In this document: positions 1-11,095 of the stretch, piece after piece
How the letters are laid out: every line of letters begins with the position of its first letter
Numbering within the stretch: the first letter of the stretch is position 1
Assembly (NCBI GenBank): GCA_964023205.1
Contig: OZ026847.1
Coordinates: forward strand, 7,686,819-7,750,818
Origin: Lutraria lutraria
Taxonomy: Eukaryota > Mollusca > Bivalvia > Venerida > Mactridae
Direction: 5' to 3'
Length of the DNA stretch: 64,000 nucleotides
Notes under the pieces: model-generated
The model's input: the letters and a program-made list of their open reading frames with translations, nothing else
Told to the model about the DNA's origin: nothing
The model's database searches: none
Made by a program: the position numbers and the translations under genes

Positions 1-138
1 CCATGGTCTGAATTTATTTTTGTATAACAACTGATATATGTGACCTTGCTTAAAATGACTTATATTTGAATTTTTTTTTACAATATTTGTTTCTTGCTCA
101 ATTGATTTTGTTACCCGTATGCTTGTTACCATCTTTAA

Positions 139-496
139 AGGGGCATACCCTACAACTGACAAACATTCTGTGAAAGTGTAAAAATGTGTTAGATGTATAT
201 GTAAAACAATATATAATGGATAATTGCGAGAAGAACTTGAGTCAGAAAATGACTAGTTTAGGTACTAGCCGCAAATATCATAGCTATGAATAATAAATCA
301 CTTCCACCCAAAAATTGTGCAACAAATTCATAGGAGTTTCCGATCTTTTATGGAAACTAATGTTTTTTGTGATTTTATTTTTAATTTGATGAATTTTTGG
401 CTGAAACTTTCTTCGTCGGCTTTTTTCTTTACAAGCTTCTAATTTATCATCATTTTGCCTTGATTCTAGATGCACCAAGTTGTAGGGTATGCCCCT
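139..496. mobile_element. MITE with TTAA target duplication (piggyBac-like)
   Basis: Perfect 19-bp terminal inverted repeats, AGGGGCATACCCTACAACT at 139-157 and its complement at 478-496, are flanked on both sides by TTAA (135-138 and 497-500). TTAA duplication is the signature of the piggyBac superfamily; the class is inferred from that. No transposase is encoded, so it is non-autonomous. It is 358 bp, and the perfect termini suggest a fairly recent insertion. Confidence 0.85.
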
Positions 497-500
497 TTAA

Positions 501-1246
501 ACATTTAATGAACTGTGTTAAGATTGAAAATCAGTGTGGATTATAAGTCACTATTACTAATATCACAGACATATGCATTTATACAGACACATTAACTATT
601 ACTAGACTCGGGTTAGTGCTTTAGTGGCCAAGTATTAAATGGTACGGGTATTTATATTACAATACATTGTCATTTTTGTATATTATTTTTATTAAACATT
701 AATACAGCGCAGCAAGTAAACTGGTTCCCGTTGACTTGTGTGTACAAAGCCCTTTGGTGCACAGCATCATGGATCAGGAACCAGTTCATGCAGCAAGTAT
801 CCTTGTTACCATATGTTAGGTCTTGAAGACATGTTAATCTGAGCAAACGATATGACAAGCAATGATACGGTATGGAGGAGAGTTATGTTACCAGACAAGA
901 TGGCGTACATTATGTAACAGGACTTGCTAGTATGGTTCATACTTACTTCTGGTTGCATGGATCAGTTTTGAAATTACAGGTTTTATTACATGGTGACTTA
1001 TATCTTAATATATAATGTTTTTTTTTCTGTATTATTAGAATTTTTTATAATTTAACTGTAATTTTATTGAAAGATTTTTTTTCACATTTTGTATTGGTAA
1101 GTTTTGAATTCATGATAGGCATACATGTATATATACATGTACCATCTAGTGCTTCTCTGTGTGCATAGTTGAGTCTCTTCTCCATTTGATGTTTTTTACT
1201 CTGTAGCAGTGTGTGTGATGGATGGCCTAATTTTTTAGAATGTCAC
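501..1246. other. Non-coding stretch, no gene seen
   Basis: AT-rich DNA without a convincing exon. The only notable item is about 26 bases at 717-743 (AAACTGGTTCCCGTTGACTT and on) that recur at 10574-10600, and a weak inverted match to GGAACCAGTT near 778-787. Confidence 0.5.
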
Positions 1247-1655
1247 TGGTGTAGCTTCCTATAGGCACTGTAGGCACATGCCTACACTTTTTTCTGACAT
1301 AACAATTATGAAAAAATAAAAATGCACAAAAAAAACGCAATAAAAGTGAAGATTGTAGGGTCCGGGAGAATAGAAGATCTGAGGACTCAGAAATTTAAAT
1401 AAGTTTAAATAATCGGTTTATTAAGAGTTTTCTAACACAATGTATGTTGTTATGCATTTTTAAATTAGCATCATATCTTTTTTTCAATTAACTTCATTTT
1501 AAAGTCAAAGCACTATGAATTATCATGCAGGAATATGTCCCAGAATGCGTCTCCGGCAATCTACTGTAAAACAAATTTTCGAGGGGGGGGGGGGGGTGCC
1601 CCTGGATCCCCCAAATAAGGTGCCTACATATTATTTTAGGGAAAGCTACACCCCC
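1247..1655. repeat. Interspersed repeat, TAGGCAC family, copy 1
   Basis: It begins GGTGTAGCTTCCTATAGGCA and ends with a degenerate inverted version (TGCCTACA then AGGGAAAGCTACACC). A second copy with the same order of motifs (TAGGCACTGTAGGCAC, a GGGTCCGG block, CAGAATGCGTCT, GGTGCCTACA) lies at 5760-6107. No coding capacity. A long G run sits at about 1583-1596. Probably a non-autonomous DNA transposon; family unknown. Confidence 0.65.
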
Positions 1656-2201
1656 GACTGTCTCTCACTTGACTATACATTATGATTCTTCTAAGGCATA
1701 GATATGTTCCTAATATAAGTACATGTAGATTATCTATATACATTTAATTTAATAAATGTGTCAGTTTATAGCTAATTGTTTGTTATAAATTATTCTTAAC
1801 TGTTTTAAAATGTATGTTCTATTGTTATTGAGCAGTTTAATTATTATACATTGTATCTTAATATTTGAACCTGTTACTCACACCACAGGACCTTGAAAAT
1901 ATGTTCTGGATTGTTGGATAAAATTTCTAGATGCTTCAACCAACTTCATGGAGTGATAAAATATGGGTTATTTATCCATCATCTGCATCCATCATCTGTA
2001 TTTGCTTGAAGACAGGAATAATAAGCACAATTAAGTCATTTGAGTTTTTAATGAATATTATTACACAGTATGTAGTCATTTTTTTAAAATCAGAATGTTC
2101 ACTGTGTAATGATATGTATGGCAATAATTCTCTACAAATCCGAGTTAATACAACATGTGTAGAATATACTTCTGCATGGGGTCAGGAATTTATATCATGT
2201 A

Positions 2202-2376
2202 CAGTACAACCTCTCTAGAGGGATCCTCTCTTGAGCAACAACCTCTCCAACAACAGCATAATTAACCCTACTGTACGAGTTAACTACCAATTTAACCTCT
2301 CTAGAGCAACAACCTCTCAACAACAACATAATATTTTGCTTCTGCCAAAGGGTGTTGCTTTCGAGAGGTTTCACTG
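2202..2376. mobile_element. MITE of the CAGTACAACCTCT family (TA duplication)
   Basis: It begins CAGTACAACCTCTCTAGAG and ends with the inverted counterpart (TTTCGAGAGGTTTCACTG), bounded by TA at 2200-2201 and 2377-2378. The inside repeats the motif AGAGCAACAACCTCT. The same family occurs three times in ALG3 introns (58172, 59554, 61418). TA duplication and the CAG terminus suggest a Tc1/mariner-pogo type element; this is inference. Confidence 0.8.
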
Positions 2377-2519
2377 TACAATATTGTTTCACCTATCCCA
2401 TATTCATACTGATATATGCATACCACATGTCTACTTAGATTGTAAGCATGTACTGTTTATTTACAATATTATACAGAGAACACTATGAAACGAGCATTTG
2501 GAGATATACTAAGTAGTTG

Positions 2520-3130
2520 CCTCACCAAGATATCATTGCCCCACTTAGATATCATTTCCACTTAAATCCAAGATGTTGTTTTGTTGTGCAAGCAAACTAG
2601 TGTTGTCCCTAAAAACAAAGATATTGTACCCAGCTCCCCAAAACATTGTTGTCCCTTAAAATAAAGATTTTGTTGCCAACCAAACTTTTGTTGCCCCTTA
2701 AAACCAAGGTGTTCTTGTCCTAAACTATTATTTCCATTTAAACCAAGACGTTGTTCCCCATAACTATTGTTGCCCCATAAATTTCTTGTTGTCCCCTGAA
2801 AACCAAGACATTGTTGCCCCAGCAAGATATTGTTTTTTCCCCAACAAATTTCTGTTGTCTCACCAAACTATTGTTTGCCCCTTCAAAGCAAGTCTTTTTG
2901 CCCAATCAAACCAAAATATTGTTTTCTCACATACCGTACATGTAGTATTGTTGCCCCGGCAAACTATCTTGAGCCCCTTCATAGCAATATATTATGTTTG
3001 CCTTGTTATCCCACACTGCTTTTCTTGGTCCAACAAACTATTCTTAACTTATCAAACGTATGTTGGCCTTTCGGAGGTTTGTAAATTGTTGCCCACCAAA
3101 CTTTTGTTGCCCCGGCAAAATGGTCTCCAT
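2520..3130. repeat. Degenerate TTGTTGCCCC minisatellite
   Basis: Imperfect short repeats of the pattern AAACCAAGACATTGTTGCCCC run through this stretch just downstream of the NHL gene stop codon. Spacing varies, so it is an old minisatellite. On the minus strand it produces a Gly/Gln-rich open frame, which I treat as an artefact of the repeat. Confidence 0.6.
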
Positions 3131-3200
3131 ATCAAACTGCTGCGCTGCCGTGATATGATGGCCACAAAAAAATCAGTTCAAAATGCACTGAATTAGATAT

Positions 3201-4775
3201 TTACACGTATGATATGATACCCGAAGACGAATAGTCAAGTCTGTTCCCAAGTTTGAACACTAGGATTTCGCTTGCTTTCAAATGCCCATGAGTTACATAC
3301 AGATGATTATTTGAACTGATTGCAAGTCCTTGTGGGTGAACAAGCCCATGTTCTGATGTCACCAGATGCCGACTTAACTCGCCATCCCTTGTATATATGA
3401 CAATTCGACTGTTGTAATGATCAGCAACAAATATATGTCCATACATATTCGTACAAACTCCATATGGGGTTTTGAATTGTCGATCCCCTTTTCCAAACGA
3501 ACCAACCGAACGAACGAAATTTCCATTCGAATCAAATATTTGTATCATGTGATGTCCGCCGTCCGACACAATGATATCACCAGTGATTGACACACATACG
3601 TAACATGGTTTATCAAAACATTTCTCATTTTCGGTTCCTTTTCCAAAGTATCGTAGAAATTCGCCCTCTCCATTAAACATACTCACCTCATCATTCAGTG
3701 AATCACAGACGATAAAATTACCTTGTTTGTCCGTTGCGATTCCAGCTGGACGAATGAAATATCCATGACCAAAAGTGGAAACTAGGTCACCATTTTGTGT
3801 AAATATTTTAACACACCTCTCCTTGCAAACAGTTACGGCTATATTATTGTCTTTTGTAACGACAGACGCCCAAGGTTGTGGTGTCGTTTCAGATGTTAAC
3901 ACGGTCACTGAACCGTTTCCATTTGAACATATTTGCAGTCTACTGTTTATATAGTCTGTGACAATCAGACGCCCATCTGGTAAGCACGTGACATTTTTAG
4001 CATCTTGGTATTCACCAACTTCTCTGCCTCTCTTACCGAATGCAGAAACAAAACAGTCTCCTCGATATTCATGTTCTGTTTTGAAAACGACATTGACGTG
4101 ACTTTTGTCAGCATCCTCCACTAAATCAGCTGATACCAGATTATCCTGATCTACAAGTGTAAAATGATAAATCTTAGATTTAAAATGGCCTCATGTTTGA
4201 CACTAAAACGTTTGTGCTTAGTCGTGGTTGAGATGAGCACATAAATGTACACGGCAGAACATTTTAACCAAACGGGGAAAAAACAACATAATCATTGACA
4301 TCCTTTGCTTTATTCTGATCAATTCTTAAACCTTTTCACTACATATTTTGGGTGACCATTGTGTATATAAACAGTTCACAACTTCATTCTATTAAACAAC
4401 AGTATGTGTAAATCTGCATTTATCGTATTTGTAAGTCTGCAAACTGAGCGATTTTCTATACCAATATTCAAGCACAACCTATTTTGACTCTCATAAATAA
4501 TTCAAAGCAAAATTGTTCACACAGTTCAGTTCTTTAAAACATTATCTTACCAGCAGAGATGTCATCAGCATTGTGAACTTCTTGCATCGAATGTGATGTT
4601 GGTCTACCATCAAGGTTTCGTTTGATTGACACAAAAGACGTACTATCTAATGGTTTCTGGTGACGCCACATTTCAGACATTGGTTGTTCTTTTTGTTCAC
4701 CAATTGTCACACTTGTTTGTTTGTAGGATATATTAAACGGTGAACCTGTGAATACGCTTAATCGGCGAAATATAT
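3201..4775 (-). CDS. NHL-repeat (TRIM-NHL-like beta-propeller) protein, two exons
   Basis: Exon A is 4551-4775 and exon B is 3201-4150. The acceptor of A is TTTCAG/AT; its donor (G/GTAAGA) meets the acceptor of B (CTTGTAG/ATCAG) in phase 1, giving ...NADDISA-DQDNLVSADLV.... Exon B encodes about 315 residues with at least five NHL-type blades (RPAGIATDKQGNFIVCDS, CVSITGDIIVSDGG, TPYGVCTNMYGHIFVADH, HPQGLAISSNNHLYVTHG). NHL repeats form six-bladed propellers that bind protein or RNA in TRIM2/3/71 and relatives. No RING, B-box or coiled coil is visible; the N-terminal part is Ser/Thr/Gln-rich and unrecognised. With the candidate first exon at 19440-19482 the protein would be 405 aa. It could be one of the expanded NHL-only or TRIM-derived genes common in molluscs. 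Exact function unknown. Confidence 0.85.
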
Positions 4776-5759
4776 CTGAAACGATATATTTAATATTCAT
4801 TGTAATGTATAGGAAAACGACAAATGTATAAATTTTATTCTAGACTTAACAGACACAAACAATAGGTAGTCATGCATATATATAGGAAGAAATATGTAAA
4901 TTTGATTTATAAATGGCCAAACCTTATAGACATTTATGTGTTCAGAATATAATATTCAAGTACATTAGACGCAGTTTCTTACTAAAATGGATCATTTTAC
5001 AACCTTTGTATGCGTCTACTTAAATAATACACTTAAAATATTTAATAACACCAACAATTAGAGATAAATTACCCAATATTGTGAAGGGTTCGTGAAGAAA
5101 CATTCCTTGGGTCCAAAGGGTCATTCTTGAGCATATTCTCTTAATAACTTAATATCTAAGGGAAACAACTCGAACTGACTTTTGAATTCAAAATAAATTT
5201 TCCCACGGTCCTCAGACACATCTTTACATAATATCGTTTTTCTGATTATCATCAGCCAAATAAATGTTTGACTTTTAGATAGGGATATTAGTAAGGATGT
5301 TAAATTAATGATTTGAGGCAGAAGAACAGGAACATAAAGTAAGAATCACATTTTTGAGGGTTTAATAAGGGAGATAATTTGAACGTAGTGGTATGGTAAT
5401 TTGGTGCAAAATTCTCCCTGATCTGAAAATATTTTCTTCAATATTTCTTAGATTCTTTGTCTTAGGATGATATTAAAATGCATATGTATATTGAGTTATC
5501 TTTAAATAGGCTATACAAACAGAAAAAATATCGAATTTCAGAATTTGAACAATATTATAAGCAGATCTTTTCATAAATATTTGTTTTCATTTTCTATTAA
5601 TGCATGTTGTTATACCCCCGAAAATAAAGTTTGTGCACACACTTGAATAGATACATTTAAAGTTGTAAATGTTACAAAAAGTGTACCATAGTTGTAATAA
5701 CAACACGAAAATGCTCAAATAAATATATAACTAGTCATATTCAGCATATCACAGACACT

Positions 5760-6107
5760 GGCGTATAGCTGCATATAGGCACTGTAGGCACGTGTCTACA
5801 CTTTTTCTATAAAAAAAATGCAATAAAAATGACTGAATGGTTAGGGTCCGGAAGAATGGACCATCAGAGTTCCCAATGTTTAAACAATGTGCATGCAGTT
5901 CTTACTAAACATTTGCAACTTTCTTGGAAAATCATTTGATTATTGAAAACTCAAAATGAATCATTCTAGCAGGGAAAAACTGTACGATATTTTAGGCAAT
6001 AGCACACCGAATTATGCTGCAGAATGCGTCTACGACAATCTACGGTTAAAACACGCCCTTGATCCCCTTAGAATGCATGGTGCCTACACATTATCATAGG
6101 GCAAGCT
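5760..6107. repeat. Interspersed repeat, TAGGCAC family, copy 2
   Basis: Starts GGCGTATAGCTGCATATAGG and ends TAGGGCAAGCTACGCCCC, in the same order and orientation as the copy at 1247-1655 but diverged and lacking the G run. It lies in the candidate first intron of the NHL gene. The rest of 4776-7013 is AT-rich intron-like DNA in which I see no exon. Confidence 0.65.
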
Positions 6108-7017
6108 ACGCCCCTGCAAACCATAACAGAAGTCGTCACGAGACTCCATGCACTAATGCTCTGTTGACTTTTTAGTTGAATGCTGACGAATTCCGTTCAG
6201 ATTTCGAAGGTGAATATGAACAATTTAACCACTATAAATATTCACGTTTACCAAAAAGTAAAGCTATGCAGATGTAGTTGTAAAATGTTATAACCAGAGT
6301 TGTTTAGTACATGCGTAGTGAGGGGAATTATTTCAACAATCATATCGTGTTATGTATTGCGACTATCACCTCCAGTAACCGTTATTCATTTAATAAACAA
6401 TTAGTCGCAAATTAAGTACAAATTACACAGACACATATAATTTATATTAGTGTTAAATCCTATTTACATGTATGTATCCACATTTAAGTTAACGTCCCTC
6501 GAACCTTTAGTGAGTGAATGTTATACAATGTACATTTATTGTAAGAAGCAAACATATTTTGACAATGAAATGTTATATTTTATCATATTTCTATTTGACT
6601 TACCTCCAGAATTTTAAGATTCAGCCATATTGTAACATCACAATACTTAACTTTTTCTATACCCTGACTAACGTATCGTATAGTCCAACTCTTAATCATT
6701 TACAAATGAAATTCTATAGTTCGTGTACAACGTATAAAACCTCGCTACAGTGAATTGTGATGTTGGATTTCAAAACTTAAGTCATTTGATATGTCATTGT
6801 AAATCGGAACATTTTATAAAATATTTTCCTTTTCTGATCGGTCATCGTGGTGTGTTCGGAATATTTTGTGATCACGAATATCACTTATTTTGTTTGATAC
6901 TTTACAGGTGAATCATACAATTTCACTAAATATGATAACGTAAACTTCATTTATTCCAACCGATATTGTGACATTACGTCATATTAGCTTTTATCCTACA
7001 TGTATCAATTTGATTAA

Positions 7018-7394
7018 AGTCCCATAAGCATACGAGTATAAATGTATCGGTCGTAATGGTTTCTGTTTGTTCCATAACAGAGGAATCCGGTGTGTTTTCC
7101 TCACGTGCATACTTTAATTTATAGCAAGAAAAAAATGTTTCCAAAACCACTATCGTATTTTTTAATATCATTGAAAAAAATACTATTTATAGAACACATG
7201 TATGTGTTTTCCCGCAGTCATGTTATGCACACGTCATAAAGTGACGTCGTGCGCTCTATATATTTCCTGTATTCACAGCGAAATGAGTGCTTTTCAAAGA
7301 AAAAGGACTCTTTTCGTCGGTAATTATTATCTTGGTATAATATTAGCAATTGCTTTTTTTTGCATATTTTTTATAACAAAAAGCTAATGGGACT
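7018..7394. mobile_element. MITE with TTAA target duplication, AGTCCCATWAGC family
   Basis: Termini AGTCCCATAAGC (7018) and GCTAATGGGACT (ending 7394) are inverted repeats; TTAA flanks both ends (7014-7017, 7395-7398). The same terminal family forms the middle layer of the nest in ALG3 intron 5 (59637-61076) and the right end of 22048-22334. No transposase inside. Piggybac-like by target site, by inference. Confidence 0.8.
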
Positions 7395-7469
7395 TTAAAG
7401 AATGCCATAATAGTTTCATTGCCTTGTATTTTTTAAATACTTAAAATTCTAGATGGCCGATTTTACGTA

Positions 7470-7730
7470 TCATTTATAAAAAATGAGCTGAGTATATTAC
7501 ACGTATTAGATCTATTTATAAAAATAAAGCAGTTTACATCACACATGTTTTTTTTATATAAAAACTGAGCAGTGTACAATACACCTATTATCTATAAAAA
7601 ATAAAGCAGTGTTCATTACACGTACGTATTACTTATAAAAATGAAGCAGTTTACATTATACGCATTACAGATATACAGGTACATAGTAGATATATAGGTA
7701 TATAGTAGATATATAGGTATATAGTACATA
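7470..7730. repeat. Two short tandem repeat patches
   Basis: From 7470 to about 7670 a loose unit of about 45 bp (TATAAAAATAAAGCAGT then TTACATTACACGTATTA) recurs about five times. It is followed to about 7730 by units of about 20 bp (GATATATAGGTATATAGTA). Both lie in intron-like DNA. The following stretch to 8230 holds nothing recognisable. Confidence 0.65.
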
Positions 7731-8229
7731 ATGTTAAGTTGGCTCTTAATACAAATATCGTTCATAGTTTCAGATAGCCCACGGACAAATCTCAATGGTC
7801 AATCTGTCATTTTATGGGTGACAATCGGGCGAGAACTAGAGTAAAGTAGTTTTAATGTTTAAATACTTCAACCGTATCAATGTATCAATAGATAGAAACT
7901 TATAACAATAGAGGCAAATGCTATGTATAGAAGCCATGAAATATTTGTACTTCACATCAAGGCTGTGTACTATAAACAATTCGGCAGCATGCTTAGTGAC
8001 ACGTCATGAAGTAAACAACATGCTAGTATCAACGATGCTCCAGCACCTCACGTCTCTTATTTGAACATTAACCTGTATGTAGAGAAACATGTTATGTAAA
8101 GCAGTATATCGAAGTTTGTATAGGTTAAGGCATTGAGTATAAAAAGAATATAAACATGAACAAAATATTCATCGCCGAAATCTTACTGAAGTTTGAATAC
8201 CAGCTCACTGCGCTGCATAGCTTTAATAA

Positions 8230-10085
8230 AATTGACTTGCATGTGTCGCTGTACCACGTGTGTCTATGTAACTTTAATAGTTTCACTGTTGTACCACGTG
8301 TGTCTAGGTAGCTTTAATCAGTTTATTGTATGTGTCGCTGTACCACGTGTGTCTAGGTAGCTTTAAAATCAGTTTACTAAATATGTCGCTGTACCAGTGT
8401 GTCTAGGTAACTTTAATCAGTTTACTGCTGCATCACGTGTGTCTAGGTGCATTAAATAATTTCACTGCTGTACCACGTGTCTCTAGTTAACCAGGTAGTT
8501 GTATAATACAACTACCTGAGTTAACTTTAATAGTTTTACTGCTGTACCACGTGTGTCTAGCTAACTTTAATCAGTTTACTGCATGTGTCGCTGTACCACG
8601 TGTGTATAGGTAACTTTAATAATTGTACTGCTGTATCACGTGTCTCTAGGTAACTTCAATAATTTTACTGCATGTGTCGCTGTACCACGTGTCTCTAGTT
8701 AGGTAACTTTAATCATTTTACCGCTGTATCACGTGTCTCTAGTTAACTTTAATAGTTTTACTGCTGTACCACGTGTGTCTAGCTAACTTTAATCAGTTTA
8801 CAGCATGTGTCGCTGTATCACGTGTCTCTAGGTAACTTCAATAATTTTACTGCATGTGTCGCTGTACTACGTGTGTCTAGCTAACTTTAAAAAGTTTACT
8901 TCTGTGTCACGTGTGTCTAGCTAACTTTAATAGTTCTACTGCTGTATCACGTGTGTCTAGGTAACTTTAATAGTTCTACTGCTGTATCACGTGTGTCTAG
9001 GTAACTTTAATAGTTCTACTGCTGTATCACGTGTGTCTAGGTAACTTTAATAGTTCTACTGCTGTACCACGTGTGTCTATGTAACTTTAATAGTTCTACT
9101 GCTGTATCACGTGTGTCTATGTAACTTTAATAGTTCTACTGCTGTATCACGTGTGTCTATGTAACTTTAATAGTTCTACTGCTGTACCACGTGTGTCTAT
9201 GTAACTTTAATAGTTCTACTGCTGTATCACGTGTGTCTATGTAACTTTAATAGTTCTACTGCTGTATCACGTGTGTCTATGTAACTTTAATTGTTCTACT
9301 GCTGTATCACGTGTTTCTATGTAACTTTAATAGTTCTACTGCTGTATCACGTGTGTCTATGTAACTTTAATAGTTCTACTGCTGTATCACGTGTGTATAG
9401 GTAACTTTAATAGTTCTACTGCTGTACCACGTGTGTCTATGTAACTTTAATAGTTCTACTGCTGTATCACGTGTGTCTATGTAACTTTAATAGTTCTACT
9501 GCTGTATCACGTGTGTCTATGTAACTTTAATGGTTCTACTGCTGTATCACGTGTGTCTATGTAACTTTAATAGTTCTACTGCTGTATCACGTGTGTCTAT
9601 GTAACTTTAATGGTTCTACTGCTGTATCACGTGTGTCTATGTAACTTTAATGGTTCTACTGCTGTATCACGTGTGTCTATGTAACTTTAATAGTTCTACT
9701 GCTGTATCACGTGTGTCTATGTAACTTTAATAGTTCTACTGCTGTATCACGTGTGTCTATGTAACTTTAATGGTTTTACTGCTGTATCACGTGTGTCTAT
9801 GTAACTTTAATAGTTCTACTGCTGTATCACGTGTGTCTATGTAACTTTAATGGTTCTACTGCTGTATCACGTGTGTCTATGTAACTTTAATAATTTTACT
9901 GCATGTGTCGCTGTACCACACGTGTTTAGTTAACTTAAATAATTTTACTGCTGTATCACGTATGTCTAGGTAACTTTAATAATTTTACTGCATGTGACGC
10001 AGTACCACGTGTGTCTAGGTAACTTTAATAAGTTTACTGATTTACCACGTGTGTCTAGGTAGTTTTAGTCAGTTCACTGCATGTG
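8230..10085. repeat. E-box satellite, about 40-bp unit, about 45 copies
   Basis: A head-to-tail array. From about 8930 to 9890 the unit is exactly 40 bp and nearly invariant: ATCACGTGTGTCTATGTAAC then TTTAATAGTTCTACTGCTGT. Outer units (8230-8930 and 9890-10085) are more diverged, 40-55 bp, and some carry an extra CATGTGTCGCTGTACC block. Almost every unit holds the palindrome CACGTG; I count about 40. Homogeneous centre and worn edges are typical of unequal crossing-over. It lies in the candidate first intron of the NHL gene. Confidence 0.95.
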
Positions 10086-10507
10086 TCGCTATTTTCTTCG
10101 CTTATTTTTTTACAAATATTTTACAAAATATCGATGTCGGTGTTATGTCAACAGGTACTTGACCAGTATATTGTATGTACAAATATGTACATGTTTCTGT
10201 CGTAAAACAGGGCCACATATTAAACATTTGTGCGGTCAAACTTTAACTTGGTTTAGATCTAATGTCAACCTACGATATTGATGGTTGTACTTTACTGTTA
10301 ATACTATGTTTGGGGGCAGATTAACTTAACCCGATCAATCTATTCAATTCTTAACCTTTAGCATTGGAGTACTTTTGACTTCTTGAGATTTTTGTCATTA
10401 TTTATCACGGATGGCTTAATGAAGCCAAAGACCAACGCTTTAAAAAAACGCGTTTTACAATATTCGTTTAAGGCGCTTATAAAGGTAATCCAGACCGTAT
10501 GGTCACA

Positions 10508-10715
10508 CATTGCCAGCTTTCAAGGCCTAATTTGCAAAGTAGCCTCCCTTGATTTTCGGTCGAAGGGAAGCTTAAACTGGTTCCCGTTGACTTGTGTGTT
10601 TCATTTCTTTCGGGGACGCGGGGCTTGTGTTAAATAAATTTAGACATATATAACATCCCCTTTTTATCAATAAACTGTAAAAAGTCTTAAACAACTAAGT
10701 CTAACAACTAAGAAA
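10508..10715. mobile_element. Internally deleted copy of the 2.65-kb element
   Basis: 10508-10574 (CATTGCCAGCTTTCAAGGCC onward) matches 51305-51371, and 10640-10715 (ATATATAACATCCCC, AAACTGTAAAAA, ACTAAGTCTAACAA) matches about 52000-52075, so this is a shortened relative in the orientation of the right-hand copy. Between these blocks, 10574-10600 carries the word shared with 717-743. No gene. Confidence 0.7.
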
Positions 10716-10830
10716 TACATTTGCTCAAAAATGCCTTTCTTTAGCCACCCACGTCTAGTAAAAATGCGCAGAACAATAAATCTAGTCCATCGTATAATAG
10801 TTTTGCAATTCAATAATATGTGTAATGGTT

Positions 10831-11095
10831 CTGCGCATGTCTATCGGAAGGCGAAGACACGACGACACGAAACCTTGCACATTATCGTGCGTTCGTGTCT
10901 TCGTCCTTCGGGGCGAAGCACGCCGGCACGACGACACGATAATGTGCAATGTTTCGTGTCGTCGTGTCTTCGCCTTTCGAGGCGAAAACACGAACACACG
11001 ACAAATATAGGGCGCCGATACGACGATTTCATACCCGCCGACACGAAACTCTACAAGAGTAGATTTCGTGTGTTCGCCTATCAAAATTTCGTTAT
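10831..11095. mobile_element. CGA/TCG hairpin element, copy 1, left part
   Basis: It starts near CTGCGCATGTC and is built from GGCGAAGACACGACGACACG-type words. Arms 10850-10889 and 10935-10974 are 40-bp inverted repeats with one mismatch around a 45-base loop; further CGA/TCG words continue to 11095. The element is interrupted by the 2.65-kb element and continues at 13750. ORFs on both strands here are by-products of the symmetric, stop-poor sequence. Its GC content is far above the surroundings. Confidence 0.75.

Noticed and set aside
2562..2825. Gly/Gln-rich 87-residue ORF on the minus strand
   Set aside because: Entirely inside the TTGTTGCCCC minisatellite; no family or splice evidence.
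8230..10085. CRISPR-like regular array
   Set aside because: Units abut head to tail with no unique spacers, and the context is eukaryotic; it is a satellite.
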